From the NCBI GenBank assembly GCA_050295975.1, contig JBNKQR010000062.1:1-14472 (forward strand): a stretch of DNA of 14,472 bases. The letters run 5' to 3'. The stretch comes from JAPHTQ01 sp050295975 (GTDB lineage Bacteria > Pseudomonadota > Gammaproteobacteria > Thiohalomonadales > Thiohalomonadaceae). The translations under genes were made by a program, and so were the position numbers. Numbering within the stretch: position 1 is the first letter of the stretch; each line of letters opens with the position of its first letter. Of this stretch, positions 7,285 through 14,472 are shown piece by piece. The notes beneath the pieces are model-generated. The model was not told where the DNA came from. It was given only the letters and a program-made list of their open reading frames with translations, and made no database searches.

Positions 7285-10200
7285 TTATGCCATATCTGGC
7301 CGTTTTCCTGCGATCAGGGTGTAGACCACTGGCACCACGAACAGGGTCAGCAGGGTACCGAAGGTCATGCCGCCGACGATAACCCAACCGATCTGTTCCC
7401 GACTCTCTGCCCCAGCACCACTCGCCAGGGCCAGCGGGATCGAACCGAGCACCATCGCCCCGGTGGTCATTAGAATAGGTCGCAGGCGCAGCACCGCTGC
7501 CTCTACCACCGCCTGCTGTAGCTCATGGCCCTTGTCGCGCATCTGATTGGCAAACTCGACAATCAAAATACCGTGCTTGGTGATCAGACCGATCAGGGTG
7601 ATCAGACCTACCTTGCTGTAGATGTTGAGGGTGCCGCCGGTCAGTTTGAGGGTCAACAGCGCACCGGCCATCGCCAACGGTACAGACAGCAGGATAATCA
7701 ACGGCGAGCGGAAGCTCTCGAACTGCGCCGCCAGTACCAGATAGATAAAGCCCAACGCCAGCAGGCCGGTAACAAACAGGGCACTACTCGATTCGATGAA
7801 CTCCCGTGACTGGCCGCCATAATCGAACAGCGCATCGGGGGCCACCTCATCCAGGGTCTGCTGCATGAAGGCGATCGCCTCACCCAGACTGTATCCAGGT
7901 GCAGGGGTGGAGGTGATCTTCACCGCGCGCAGCTTGTTGAAATGGTTCAACGCCTGCGGTGCCACGGTCTCCCGCATGCTCACCAGATTTCCCAGCTGCA
8001 TCATCTCACCGCTACCGGAACGAACCTGAATGTTAGTCAGGTCCTGGGGATCGCGACGATCCACATCCTCCACCTGGACAATGACGTCGTACTGCTCTCC
8101 CGCCCGCTTGTAGCGGGTCACGGTACGCCCACCGAGCATACTCTCCAGGGTGCGGTTGATGGTCGAAACCTCTACCCCGACCAGTGCACTCTTCTCCCGG
8201 TTAACCTGCACACGCAGTTCCGGCTTGTTCAACTTGAGATCGGTATCGGGATTGAGCAGACCAGGGTTTTCCCGCACTTTGGCCATGATCTGATTGGTGG
8301 TCTGTTGCAGTTCGTCGTAAGTGCCGGTGGTCTGGATATAGAACTCCAGTGGTCGACTGATCACGCTCTGCCCCAGCGACGGCGGCTGCACCGCGAAGGC
8401 CAGTACACCGGGTATACCCATGAACAGCTTGGGCCGTAGTTCATTGGCGATGTCGGTGGCGCTACGCTCCCGTTCGTCCCAGTCTTCCAGACCGAGGAAG
8501 GAGATGATCTGGTTAACCGTCGGCACCCCGACCACCATGAAGTAGCGCTCAACCTCAGGTACGGCGCTGTACATCGCCTCCATCCGACGCGCCGATGTGT
8601 CGATGTTGGCAGGGGTGGCACCGTCGGGACCGATACCAATCCCCATCACCAGACCGCGGTCCTCGATCGGAGCCAGTTCCGACTTGAGCAGGGCAAACAG
8701 GCCACCCATCGCCAACACCACAATCAGGCTGCTGCCGATCACCAGCTTGCGCTGTTCCAGCGCCCGGCGCAGCAGTTGCTCGTATTTCTCGTTCAGCGAG
8801 GTAAGGAAGCGCTCACCCATCTCGTAGAGGGCGCCGTGCTTTTCGTGCTTGAGCATGCGTGAACAGAGCATCGGCGACAGGGAGAGGGCAACAAATCCGG
8901 AGACGATCACCGCACCGGCAAGGGTTAATGCGAACTCGGCAAACAGACGCCCGGTAGCCCCTTCGGTAAAAGCGACCGGGGTAAACACCGCGGCCAGGGT
9001 AAAGGTCATCGCCAGGACGGCGAAGCCGATCTCCTTGGCCCCCTTGAGTGCTGCCTGGATCGGCTCCTCGCCATTTTCGATATGACGATAGATGTTCTCC
9101 AGCATAACGATGGCGTCATCCACCACCAGACCGATAGCCAGCACCATCGCCAGCAGGGTCAGGATGTTGATACTGAAACCGAGCAGATACATAAAAAAGA
9201 AGGCGCCGATCAGCGACACCGGAATGGTCACCATTGGGATCAGGGTGGCACGCGCACTGCGCAGAAAACCAAAGATTACAAGAATAACCAGTATTACCGC
9301 CTCAGCGATGGTGGTGTAAACCGACTCGATGGAACGGTCGATGAAGACCGACTTATCGTAGGCGATGTTGACCTTCATCCCTTCCGGCAACACCGACTTT
9401 ATCGTCGGTAGCATCTCATGCAGGGCGGTGGAAATATCCAGCGGGTTGGCGGTCGATTGTTTGATCACGCCAAGCGCCACCGCATTTTCACCCTTGAAGC
9501 GGGTAATGCGCCGCTCCTCGGCCGGAGCGACTTCAACGCGCGCCACGTCTCCCAACCGCACCAGGTAGCCTGAATCGTCGCGCAGGATCACCTGGCGGAA
9601 CTGCTCCGGCGTACGCAGATCGGTCTCGGCCAGCACTGAGAACTCCCGTTGTGCTGATTCGATACGCCCCGAAGGAACCTCCAGATTCTGTGACCTCAAC
9701 GCTGCTTCCACGTCCTGGGCGGTAATGTGATAGGCCGCCATGCGCGCCCGATCCAGCCAGATGCGCATCGAGTAACGGCGCTCACCGAAGATACGCACAT
9801 TGGCGACCCCGTCGATGGTCTGTACCCGGTCTTTCACCAGCCGATTGGCGACATCGGTCACCTCTAGCATATCGTGGCGATCGGATGAGAAGGCCATGTA
9901 GATGATCGGCTGCGCGTCGGCCTCCTCTTTGGAGACGATCGGTTCCTCGATCGCATCTGGCAACAGGCCGCGTACTCGAGCCACCCGATCACGGACGTCG
10001 TTGGCCGCCGAATCCGCATCACGGGTCAATTTAAAATTAATGGTGATCTGACTCGACTCGGAACGGCTTACCGAGGTCATGAAATCGATGCCTTCAATAC
10101 CCGAGAGGGAATCCTCCAGAATCTTGGTCACCTGCGACTCCATGATCGCCGCGTTGGCACCGAAGTAGGTGGTCGCCACAGTCACCACGGGCACATCGAT

Positions 10201-10317
10201 ATTGGGATATTCCCGCACCGACAGGCGATCATAGGCGATGATGCCTACCAGTACGATCAACAGGGTCATCACCGTCGCCAGCACCGGACGACGGATGCTG
10301 ATATCGGAAAGGATCAT
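7285..10317 (-). CDS. RND efflux pump inner-membrane permease (HAE1/AcrB family)
   Basis: A 1010-residue proton-driven multidrug exporter subunit, close to the family's usual length of about 1030. The N-terminus (ISIRRPVLATVM, then VREYPNIDVPVV) is typical of HAE1 pumps. The proton-relay residues are in place: Asp400-Asp401 in the fourth membrane helix (GLVVDDAIVMLENI), Lys914 (ITKHGILIVEFAN) and Thr951-Thr952 (LMTTGAM). Two large periplasmic loops and 12 membrane segments fit the fold. Its ATG overlaps the stop of the upstream membrane fusion gene as ATGA, so the two are co-translated. No outer-membrane factor gene follows. Substrates cannot be read from sequence; a specific name such as acrB or mexB would be a guess. 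Expression is probably held by the MarR protein encoded divergently. Confidence 0.97.
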   Translation of the reverse strand: MILSDISIRRPVLATVMTLLIVLVGIIAYDRLSVREYPNIDVPVVTVATTYFGANAAIMESQVTKILEDSLSGIEGIDFMTSVSRSESSQITINFKLTRDADSAANDVRDRVARVRGLLPDAIEEPIVSKEEADAQPIIYMAFSSDRHDMLEVTDVANRLVKDRVQTIDGVANVRIFGERRYSMRIWLDRARMAAYHITAQDVEAALRSQNLEVPSGRIESAQREFSVLAETDLRTPEQFRQVILRDDSGYLVRLGDVARVEVAPAEERRITRFKGENAVALGVIKQSTANPLDISTALHEMLPTIKSVLPEGMKVNIAYDKSVFIDRSIESVYTTIAEAVILVILVIFGFLRSARATLIPMVTIPVSLIGAFFFMYLLGFSINILTLLAMVLAIGLVVDDAIVMLENIYRHIENGEEPIQAALKGAKEIGFAVLAMTFTLAAVFTPVAFTEGATGRLFAEFALTLAGAVIVSGFVALSLSPMLCSRMLKHEKHGALYEMGERFLTSLNEKYEQLLRRALEQRKLVIGSSLIVVLAMGGLFALLKSELAPIEDRGLVMGIGIGPDGATPANIDTSARRMEAMYSAVPEVERYFMVVGVPTVNQIISFLGLEDWDERERSATDIANELRPKLFMGIPGVLAFAVQPPSLGQSVISRPLEFYIQTTGTYDELQQTTNQIMAKVRENPGLLNPDTDLKLNKPELRVQVNREKSALVGVEVSTINRTLESMLGGRTVTRYKRAGEQYDVIVQVEDVDRRDPQDLTNIQVRSGSGEMMQLGNLVSMRETVAPQALNHFNKLRAVKITSTPAPGYSLGEAIAFMQQTLDEVAPDALFDYGGQSREFIESSSALFVTGLLALGFIYLVLAAQFESFRSPLIILLSVPLAMAGALLTLKLTGGTLNIYSKVGLITLIGLITKHGILIVEFANQMRDKGHELQQAVVEAAVLRLRPILMTTGAMVLGSIPLALASGAGAESREQIGWVIVGGMTFGTLLTLFVVPVVYTLIAGKRPDMA

Positions 10318-11381
10318 AACGGTGCCTCGGTGTTGGCGGGCTTGAGGTTGATTGGGTTAACCGGCGCACCAGGACGGACTTTAATCTGTCCAGCAGTGAT
10401 CACCACATCACCTGGTTCCAGCCCCTGCAACACCTGCACCTTTGCCTGATAGCGTATGCCCAGCTTGACCGGCACCATCTCCGCCTTGCCATCCTTGATC
10501 CGATAAACCAGTTGCTTGTCGCCCATCGGCACGATCGCCTCTTCCGGCACACTGATAGCGTTCTTATATTTCTTTAGTGCCAATTCGACCCGAGCGAACA
10601 TACCGGGAAGCAGGCGATGGTCCGCATTTGGGACGGTGGCACGCATCTGCAGATTACGACCGTTACTGTCGATCAACGGCGCTACCGCATAGACCTCACC
10701 CTGGAATTTCTCGTCGGGAAAAGCATCTACACTTATGATGATCTGCTGACCCGATTGCACCTCACCGACATACTTTTCCGGCACCCGGAAATCGACCTTA
10801 ATCGGATCGACATCCACCACCTCCAGCAGCGCCTGCCCCGGTGTAACCACATCACCGACACTGACTGAACGCAGACCGGCAATACCATCGAACGGTGCGG
10901 CAAGCACTGTCTTGCTCAAGGCCTCTTTTTTCAGTGCTACCCGCGCCTTGTTAGCCTGTAGCTCTGCATAGGCCTTGTCACGATCCGTATCGGAGGCCAC
11001 CTTGCGCTTGATCAACTCCTGGGTACGACGATAGTTGGCATCGCTCAAATTGCGATTGGCTACCGCCTCGTCCAGCTCAGCCTTATATTGATCATCGTCG
11101 AGCTGCACCATCGGCTGCCCTGCTGTCACCGGTTGACCCTCTTCAAACAGGATCTTCTCCACCTTGCCCTGAATCTGCGGGCGCAATACCACCGCTTCAT
11201 AACCGAGCAGGTTACCGACGGTCTCTGCACTACGGACGATCTCCCCAACGGTGACCGGCTGTGCTTCAACCGGCATTGGTGGCATCCCTCCGGGAGGCGC
11301 GGCGGCGAAGACCATGGTGGAGGGCAACAACAGCAGCCCGGCGTGAATGAAATGTTTGGGGGAAAGAATTCTCATGGCCAC
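10314..11381 (-). CDS. RND efflux periplasmic adaptor (membrane fusion protein)
   Basis: A 355-residue periplasmic adaptor linking the RND pump to an outer-membrane channel. A signal peptide is evident: positive RILSPKH, a hydrophobic run, then a likely cut near VFAAA-PP. There is no lipobox cysteine, so unlike AcrA it is probably not a lipoprotein. Order of parts: Pro/Gly/Met-rich mature N-terminus, biotinyl-lipoyl half-motif (PQIQGKVEKILFEEGQPV), alpha-hairpin (about 100-160), second lipoyl half (APFDGIAGLRSVSVGDVV), beta-barrel, and membrane-proximal domain ending GLEPGDVVITAGQIKVRPG. I chose the GTG at 11381 because AGGAG lies six bases before it; an ATG two codons later is nearly equivalent. 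It is the first gene of the pump operon. Confidence 0.93.
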   Translation of the reverse strand: MAMRILSPKHFIHAGLLLLPSTMVFAAAPPGGMPPMPVEAQPVTVGEIVRSAETVGNLLGYEAVVLRPQIQGKVEKILFEEGQPVTAGQPMVQLDDDQYKAELDEAVANRNLSDANYRRTQELIKRKVASDTDRDKAYAELQANKARVALKKEALSKTVLAAPFDGIAGLRSVSVGDVVTPGQALLEVVDVDPIKVDFRVPEKYVGEVQSGQQIIISVDAFPDEKFQGEVYAVAPLIDSNGRNLQMRATVPNADHRLLPGMFARVELALKKYKNAISVPEEAIVPMGDKQLVYRIKDGKAEMVPVKLGIRYQAKVQVLQGLEPGDVVITAGQIKVRPGAPVNPINLKPANTEAPL

Positions 11382-11498
11382 GCGGCACTCCTGTGATCGG
11401 TTCAAGGCGCGATTTGGATATCGCTGGAAGATTGGCGCATACGATTCAATGTCCCTGTTAATGCGGGGATATTGGCGTTCTCTTCCAGCAAGGAAGCG

Positions 11499-11530
11499 GG
11501 TATACTCCTCTTTTGACAGGATACTGTCAA
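11499..11530 (-). promoter_or_regulatory. Candidate promoter for the efflux operon
   Basis: On the minus strand, TTGACA (11525-11530) is a perfect -35 and lies inside the right half of the inverted repeat. TATACC (11499-11504) could be the -10, but the spacer of 20 bases is longer than normal. The overlap with the operator would give direct repression. A TATACT (11501-11506) also reads on the plus strand, so the assignment is uncertain. Confidence 0.35.
11513..11530. promoter_or_regulatory. Probable MarR-family operator (perfect 7-4-7 inverted repeat)
   Basis: TTGACAG-GATA-CTGTCAA is a perfect inverted repeat of 7-bp arms around four bases, midway between the divergent marR and efflux genes. 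MarR-type dimers bind palindromes of this size. It begins 29 bases before the marR start. The TATAAC at 11531-11536 directly beside it could be the marR -10 box. One site could thus cover both promoters and give repression of the pump together with autorepression. Confidence 0.7.
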
Positions 11531-11558
11531 TATAACCAACACCACCTGAACGAGTAAT

Positions 11559-12008
11559 ATGGGCAAAACCAGCAAACAGGAAGAGTACCTCCAGCTTGTA
11601 GAGACGGTATTTCAGACCAATGGCAAACTACTCTCGGCTGGAGATCAACTCAGCGCGGAGTGTGGTCTGACTGGCGCACGCTGGCAGGTGCTTGGTGCAT
11701 TACAACTGGAGAACCGCCCTCTCACCGTCGCGCAAATCGCCAGGCGTATGGGCCTGCAACGACAGAGCGTACAGCGCCTGGTCGACATCATGGTGAAACA
11801 GGGATTACTTGCGACGCTCCCCAACCCGGAACACAAGCGTGCCAAACTGATCGATTTTACCTCACAGGGAATGGGCGTCCGCGATCAACTTATCGCCGTA
11901 CACGACCACTGGACAGAAGAGCTACTCCAGGGCTTCAGTGAAGATGAGTTGCAACAGGCAACAAGGGTACTGCGCAAACTTCTGGAAAAACTCGATACCC
12001 ACTGCTGA
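11559..12008 (+). CDS. MarR-family transcriptional regulator
   Basis: A 149-residue winged-helix repressor of the MarR family. The HTH spans about residues 40-100: TGARWQVLGAL, then PLTVAQIARRMGLQRQSVQRLVDIMVKQG as the helix-turn-helix, then the beta wing with NPEHKRAK (89-96). The terminal helices (about 5-35 and 105-148) form the dimer interface. Two cysteines, Cys35 and the last residue Cys149, might sense oxidants but this is speculative. Placement, divergent from an MFP-RND efflux operon with a palindrome between, is the classic layout for local control of a pump, relieved by a pump substrate. Shine-Dalgarno is weak (CGAG, 11551-11554). The next gene begins 63 bases later with no terminator, so read-through is possible. 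Confidence 0.93.
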   Translation: MGKTSKQEEYLQLVETVFQTNGKLLSAGDQLSAECGLTGARWQVLGALQLENRPLTVAQIARRMGLQRQSVQRLVDIMVKQGLLATLPNPEHKRAKLIDFTSQGMGVRDQLIAVHDHWTEELLQGFSEDELQQATRVLRKLLEKLDTHC

Positions 12009-12071
12009 TTTGAAAGCCCCCAACGCATGCTGTAGGGTTGAAACGCAATACACCAAATCGGGATTTACTCC

Positions 12072-13508
12072 ATGGTTGTTGCCAGTTTCCTCGCCTTCCT
12101 CGGGCTTTTTGTCGTTATCGGCCTCTTCTCCCTGAAACAGAGCCGTCACACCAGCAAGGACTATCTACTCGCTGGTCACAATGTCCCACCCTGGCTGGTC
12201 GCCCTCTCCGCCGTCGCCACCAATAATAGTGGCTACATGTTTATCGGGATGATCGGATTTACCTACAGCACCGGTTTATCCTCCGTGTGGATGGCCATCG
12301 GCTGGGTACTGGGTGACTTCGTCGCCTCTCTTCTGGTGCACCGTCAGGTGCGAGAGATGACAGAGCACCATGGCGTACACACCTACGGTGGCCTGCTCAG
12401 CCACTGGCACGACACCAATTACAGTACGCTGCGTTTCATCGTCGGCATCATCACCCTACTATTTCTCGGCACCTACGCTGCTGCCCAGCTCAGCGCGGGC
12501 AGTAAGGCGCTGCACGTCCTGTTTGGCTGGGAGGACTATATTGGCGCGGTGATCGGTGCAGTGATCGTCCTGCTCTACTCCTTTGCTGGGGGTATCCGCG
12601 CCTCGATCTGGACCGATGCGGCCCAGTCAGTGGTGATGATCATCGCCATGACACTGATGCTCTACATTACCGTCGATAACCTCGGTGGCCTGGACGGATT
12701 TTTGCAGCAACTGGAGGAGGTAGGCGGCAATTACCTGGGGCTGTTACCCCCTGAATCGGGTTACGGCACACTACTCGGCGGTCTCGGTTTTATTCTGGGC
12801 TGGTTCTTTGCCGGGTACGGCGTCGCAGGGCAACCCCATATCATGGTCCGCTTTATGACCATGGATAAACCGCAAAATATCGGTCGGGTAAGACTCTATT
12901 ACTACAGCTGGTTCAGCCTTTTCTATGGCATGACCATTGGTGTTGGTCTGGCCGCCAGGGTGTTGCTTCCCGAGGTGGATAACTTCGACGCGGAGTTGGC
13001 GTTGCCAACCCTGGCACAACAACTACTGCCGCAGGCACTGGTCGGGATGGTGCTGGCCGGGATCTTTGCCGCCACCATCTCCACCGCCGATTCGCTGATC
13101 CTCAGTTGCTCCGCCTCACTAACCCGCGACTTCCATAACCAGAAAGTCGATCACTATCTGATCACCAAGGGTGGTACCGTGGTGGTCAGCCTACTGGCTC
13201 TGGGAATTGCCCTGTTCAGCGACAAAAGCGTCTTTGCCCTGGTGCTGGATGCCTGGGGGGTACTCGGCGCCGGTTTTGCCCCGTTACTCACCATCTATGC
13301 CCTCGGCCGTCGCCCCAATCAAACTCTGGCTATCGCCATGTTGCTTGGCGGCATCCTTATCTTCTATCTCTGGCCACTGCTGTTGCCGGGACTGATCTAC
13401 GCCACAGCGCCAGGGATGGTTTCCGGGATCCTTATCTATCTGATTGGCAACCGCCTGGGAATGGAGCGATCGTTACGTGATGGCACGGCGGTACAGAGGC
13501 CTATATAA
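12072..13508 (+). CDS. Sodium:solute symporter (SSS family, PutP-like)
   Basis: A 478-residue inner-membrane transporter with about 13 membrane segments, of the solute:sodium symporter family. Family marks seen: the N-terminal SKDYLLAGHNVPPWLVALSA block (TSKDYLLAG, 27-35), SFAGGIRASIWTDAAQ (170-185), GQPHIMVRFM (253-262) which closely resembles PutP, and FAATISTADSLILSCSASLTRDF, where Ser337 and Thr338 match the Na2-site pair of PutP. The acidic residue equivalent to PutP Asp55 appears to be Asn51 (SAVATNNSG). Substrate is unknown; proline is possible but a small organic acid or other amino acid is equally so. Shine-Dalgarno is poor. It follows marR by 63 bases and precedes the FHA gene by 32, so an operon is possible. 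Confidence 0.92.
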   Translation: MVVASFLAFLGLFVVIGLFSLKQSRHTSKDYLLAGHNVPPWLVALSAVATNNSGYMFIGMIGFTYSTGLSSVWMAIGWVLGDFVASLLVHRQVREMTEHHGVHTYGGLLSHWHDTNYSTLRFIVGIITLLFLGTYAAAQLSAGSKALHVLFGWEDYIGAVIGAVIVLLYSFAGGIRASIWTDAAQSVVMIIAMTLMLYITVDNLGGLDGFLQQLEEVGGNYLGLLPPESGYGTLLGGLGFILGWFFAGYGVAGQPHIMVRFMTMDKPQNIGRVRLYYYSWFSLFYGMTIGVGLAARVLLPEVDNFDAELALPTLAQQLLPQALVGMVLAGIFAATISTADSLILSCSASLTRDFHNQKVDHYLITKGGTVVVSLLALGIALFSDKSVFALVLDAWGVLGAGFAPLLTIYALGRRPNQTLAIAMLLGGILIFYLWPLLLPGLIYATAPGMVSGILIYLIGNRLGMERSLRDGTAVQRPI

Positions 13509-13540
13509 TCGATGGGAAACGTCAACTGCCAGGACAAAAG

Positions 13541-13936
13541 ATGGCCATTCTGATTCAATACAAAAATAACGTTCCCGGCGTAAAGATAGCCCTGGACAGT
13601 GACCCCTTCCGCATTGGACGCAGCGAAGAGTGCAACCTCTGCATCGAGGACGAGCTCTCCAGCCGTGAGCACGCCCTGATCGAAAAGGTGAAGGCGGAGA
13701 GTGGCGACACAACGATCGACTATGTGCTGCGTGACCTAGATAGCACCAACGGTACCTTCGTCAACCATGAGAAGATTAGCCGTCACCTGCTAGTGGAGGA
13801 TGACATGATTCGCATCGGCCAGACCTTCTTCAAGTTTACCGAGCAGGATGGTACCAATCTGGCAGAGACTCGCATCATGAAAAAGAGCATCATCCCGGGT
13901 GTCTACTACACAACGGAAAAAAAGCGCGAGAAATAG
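13541..13936 (+). CDS. FHA-domain protein
   Basis: A 131-residue cytoplasmic protein that is almost entirely one forkhead-associated domain, a phosphothreonine-binding module. Conserved residues are present: Gly26-Arg27 (FRIGRSEECNL), Ser41-Arg42-Glu43-His44 (SSREHALI), Asn70-Gly71 (DSTNGTFVN) and the DDMIRIG strand (87-93). A C-terminal tail of about 30 residues with several Thr, Lys and Arg (AETRIMKKS, YYTTEKKREK) could itself be a phosphorylation target, but that is inference. AGGA (13531-13534) lies six bases before the ATG. No Ser/Thr kinase or phosphatase gene and no type VI secretion gene is nearby, so the partner must be encoded elsewhere. It probably shares a transcript with the symporter upstream. 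Confidence 0.93.
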   Translation: MAILIQYKNNVPGVKIALDSDPFRIGRSEECNLCIEDELSSREHALIEKVKAESGDTTIDYVLRDLDSTNGTFVNHEKISRHLLVEDDMIRIGQTFFKFTEQDGTNLAETRIMKKSIIPGVYYTTEKKREK

Positions 13937-13990
13937 CCATTTAGCCTGTCGATTTTGTGAAAAAAAATATTCACTGAGGCTGATAATTCA

Positions 13991-14020
13991 CTGGCAAAGG
14001 CTATAGGCGTGGCGTATACT
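13991..14020 (+). promoter_or_regulatory. Candidate promoter for the cold shock gene
   Basis: CTGGCA (13991-13996) and TATACT (14015-14020) are spaced by 18 bases. The start would fall near 14027, leaving an unusually long leader of about 120 bases before the ATG, as in temperature-responsive csp mRNAs. A weak hairpin GTGAA/TTCAC (13957-13974) lies upstream, after the FHA stop. Confidence 0.5.
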
Positions 14021-14147
14021 CGTTCGAGCTGCAGTTTATGGCAGTGGTAGTTTTAGGCGTACCCTTCTGCGTTACCTCCTTGACCACCCCATTTCATGAC
14101 CTGCAAGCAACACCCTACGTTTATCACTTTTTTAAGGTACAAGTATT

Positions 14148-14351
14148 ATGGCTACAGGCACTGTGAAATGGTTTAACGAAGCCAAAGGTTTTGGTTTCAT
14201 CGCTCAGGATGATGGCGGCGCAGACGTATTCGTTCACTTCAGCGCGATCCAGGGATCCGGCTTCAAAACCCTGGCAGAAGGTCAGAAAGTTTCCTTCGAA
14301 GTCCAGAACGGTCCCAAAGGTCCTCAGGCAAGCAACGTCATTGCCGAGTGA
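14148..14351 (+). CDS. Cold shock protein, CspA family
   Basis: A 67-residue single cold-shock domain that binds single-stranded RNA and DNA, acting as an RNA chaperone or antiterminator. The two RNA-binding motifs are intact: RNP1 KGFGFI (13-18) and RNP2 VFVHF (27-31), with Trp8 in the usual GTVKWFN start and the QGPQA-like end (GPKGPQASNVIAE). Length matches the family exactly. AAGG (14134-14137) lies ten bases before the ATG. The long leader suggests post-transcriptional control, but cold induction cannot be told from sequence since many bacteria have several csp paralogues. A strong terminator follows at once. Confidence 0.97.
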   Translation: MATGTVKWFNEAKGFGFIAQDDGGADVFVHFSAIQGSGFKTLAEGQKVSFEVQNGPKGPQASNVIAE

Positions 14352-14366
14352 CATTTCACTGATGTG

Positions 14367-14403
14367 AAAAAAAGAAACCCCGCTTCGGCGGGGTTTCTTT
14401 TTT
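14367..14403. terminator. Strong bidirectional Rho-independent terminator
   Basis: AAACCCCGC and GCGGGGTTT pair around a TTCG tetraloop (14384-14387), with A-run and T-run flanks that extend the stem. On plus it ends in TTTCTTTTTTT after the csp gene; on minus it gives an equal T-run after the convergent gene that stops at 14412. It therefore serves both genes. Confidence 0.95.
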
Positions 14404-14411
14404 GCGGAAGC

Positions 14412-14472
14412 TTACTTCTTCTTTCGGTTCTTTTTGTTTTTCTTCTTTTTGTTAACCCGGCTCTTCTCCTTG
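14412..14472 (-). CDS. Partial CDS: lysine-rich C-terminus of an unknown protein
   Basis: The last 19 codons and the TAA stop of a minus-strand gene run off the right edge of the window. The visible residues are KEKSRVNKKKKNKKNRKKK, a strongly basic tail. Support comes from the open frame up to the window edge, the stop lying just before the shared terminator, and the non-random Lys/Asn/Arg composition. Basic tails of this kind occur on RNA-binding proteins such as DEAD-box helicases, which would fit beside a cold shock gene, but 19 residues cannot identify the family. Confidence 0.55.
   Translation of the reverse strand, partial: KEKSRVNKKKKNKKNRKKK

Noticed and set aside
7525..9411. Several open frames on plus opposite the RND permease gene
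   Set aside because: They mirror the GC-rich codon pattern of a clear 1010-residue gene on the other strand and show no recognisable domains.
1..14472. Mobile elements, CRISPR arrays, toxin-antitoxin or defence genes
   Set aside because: No transposase, integrase, direct-repeat array or recognisable toxin or defence domain was seen. The HNH protein matches housekeeping YajD and not a phage or restriction HNH enzyme.

Overview
The window looks like ordinary chromosomal DNA of a gammaproteobacterium. The YajD-type HNH protein, the TrkH family member, the KdpE-type regulator, the proton-driven RND pump and the CspA-type cold shock protein are all of the kind found in that class. The mix of a bacteriohemerythrin, an FHA protein and unfamiliar small proteins would suit an environmental, perhaps sulfur-oxidising or symbiotic lineage, but that is a guess. 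I see no insertion sequence, integrase, phage gene, CRISPR array, rRNA or tRNA, no broken gene, and no gene-free stretch over 300 bases.

Layout. Bases 1-830: a single-domain bacteriohemerythrin with an upstream hairpin and a downstream terminator. Bases 830-2258: a gamma-glutamylcyclotransferase-like protein on the minus strand, divergent from a two-gene unit of small proteins I do not recognise (1497-1892, 1926-2258). Bases 2285-4170: yajD and trkH on the minus strand, trkH first. Bases 4338-6898: a short KdpD-like kinase and a KdpE regulator joined by a TAATG overlap, followed closely by a glyoxalase-fold (VOC) protein. Bases 6893-7205: a tiny cysteine-rich DUF3330-like protein on the minus strand, with its own promoter candidate and terminator.

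Bases 7285-12008 are an efflux module. The membrane fusion protein and RND pump genes are on the minus strand with an ATGA overlap, and a divergent MarR repressor gene lies on the plus strand. The perfect inverted repeat TTGACAG-GATA-CTGTCAA sits between them and is the likely MarR operator. No outer-membrane channel gene is present, so the pump probably borrows a TolC-type protein encoded elsewhere. Bases 12072-13936 hold a PutP-like sodium:solute symporter and an FHA-domain protein, closely spaced after marR. Bases 13991-14403 hold a cspA-type gene with a long leader and a strong terminator. That terminator is shared with a convergent minus-strand gene, of which only the lysine-rich C-terminus is in the window.

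The two most notable points are the Kdp-type two-component pair, whose sensor lacks the usual N-terminal cytoplasmic domains and which faces trkH instead of kdpFABC, and the uncharacterised small-protein pair at 1497-2258. I did not find a clearly new multi-gene system.
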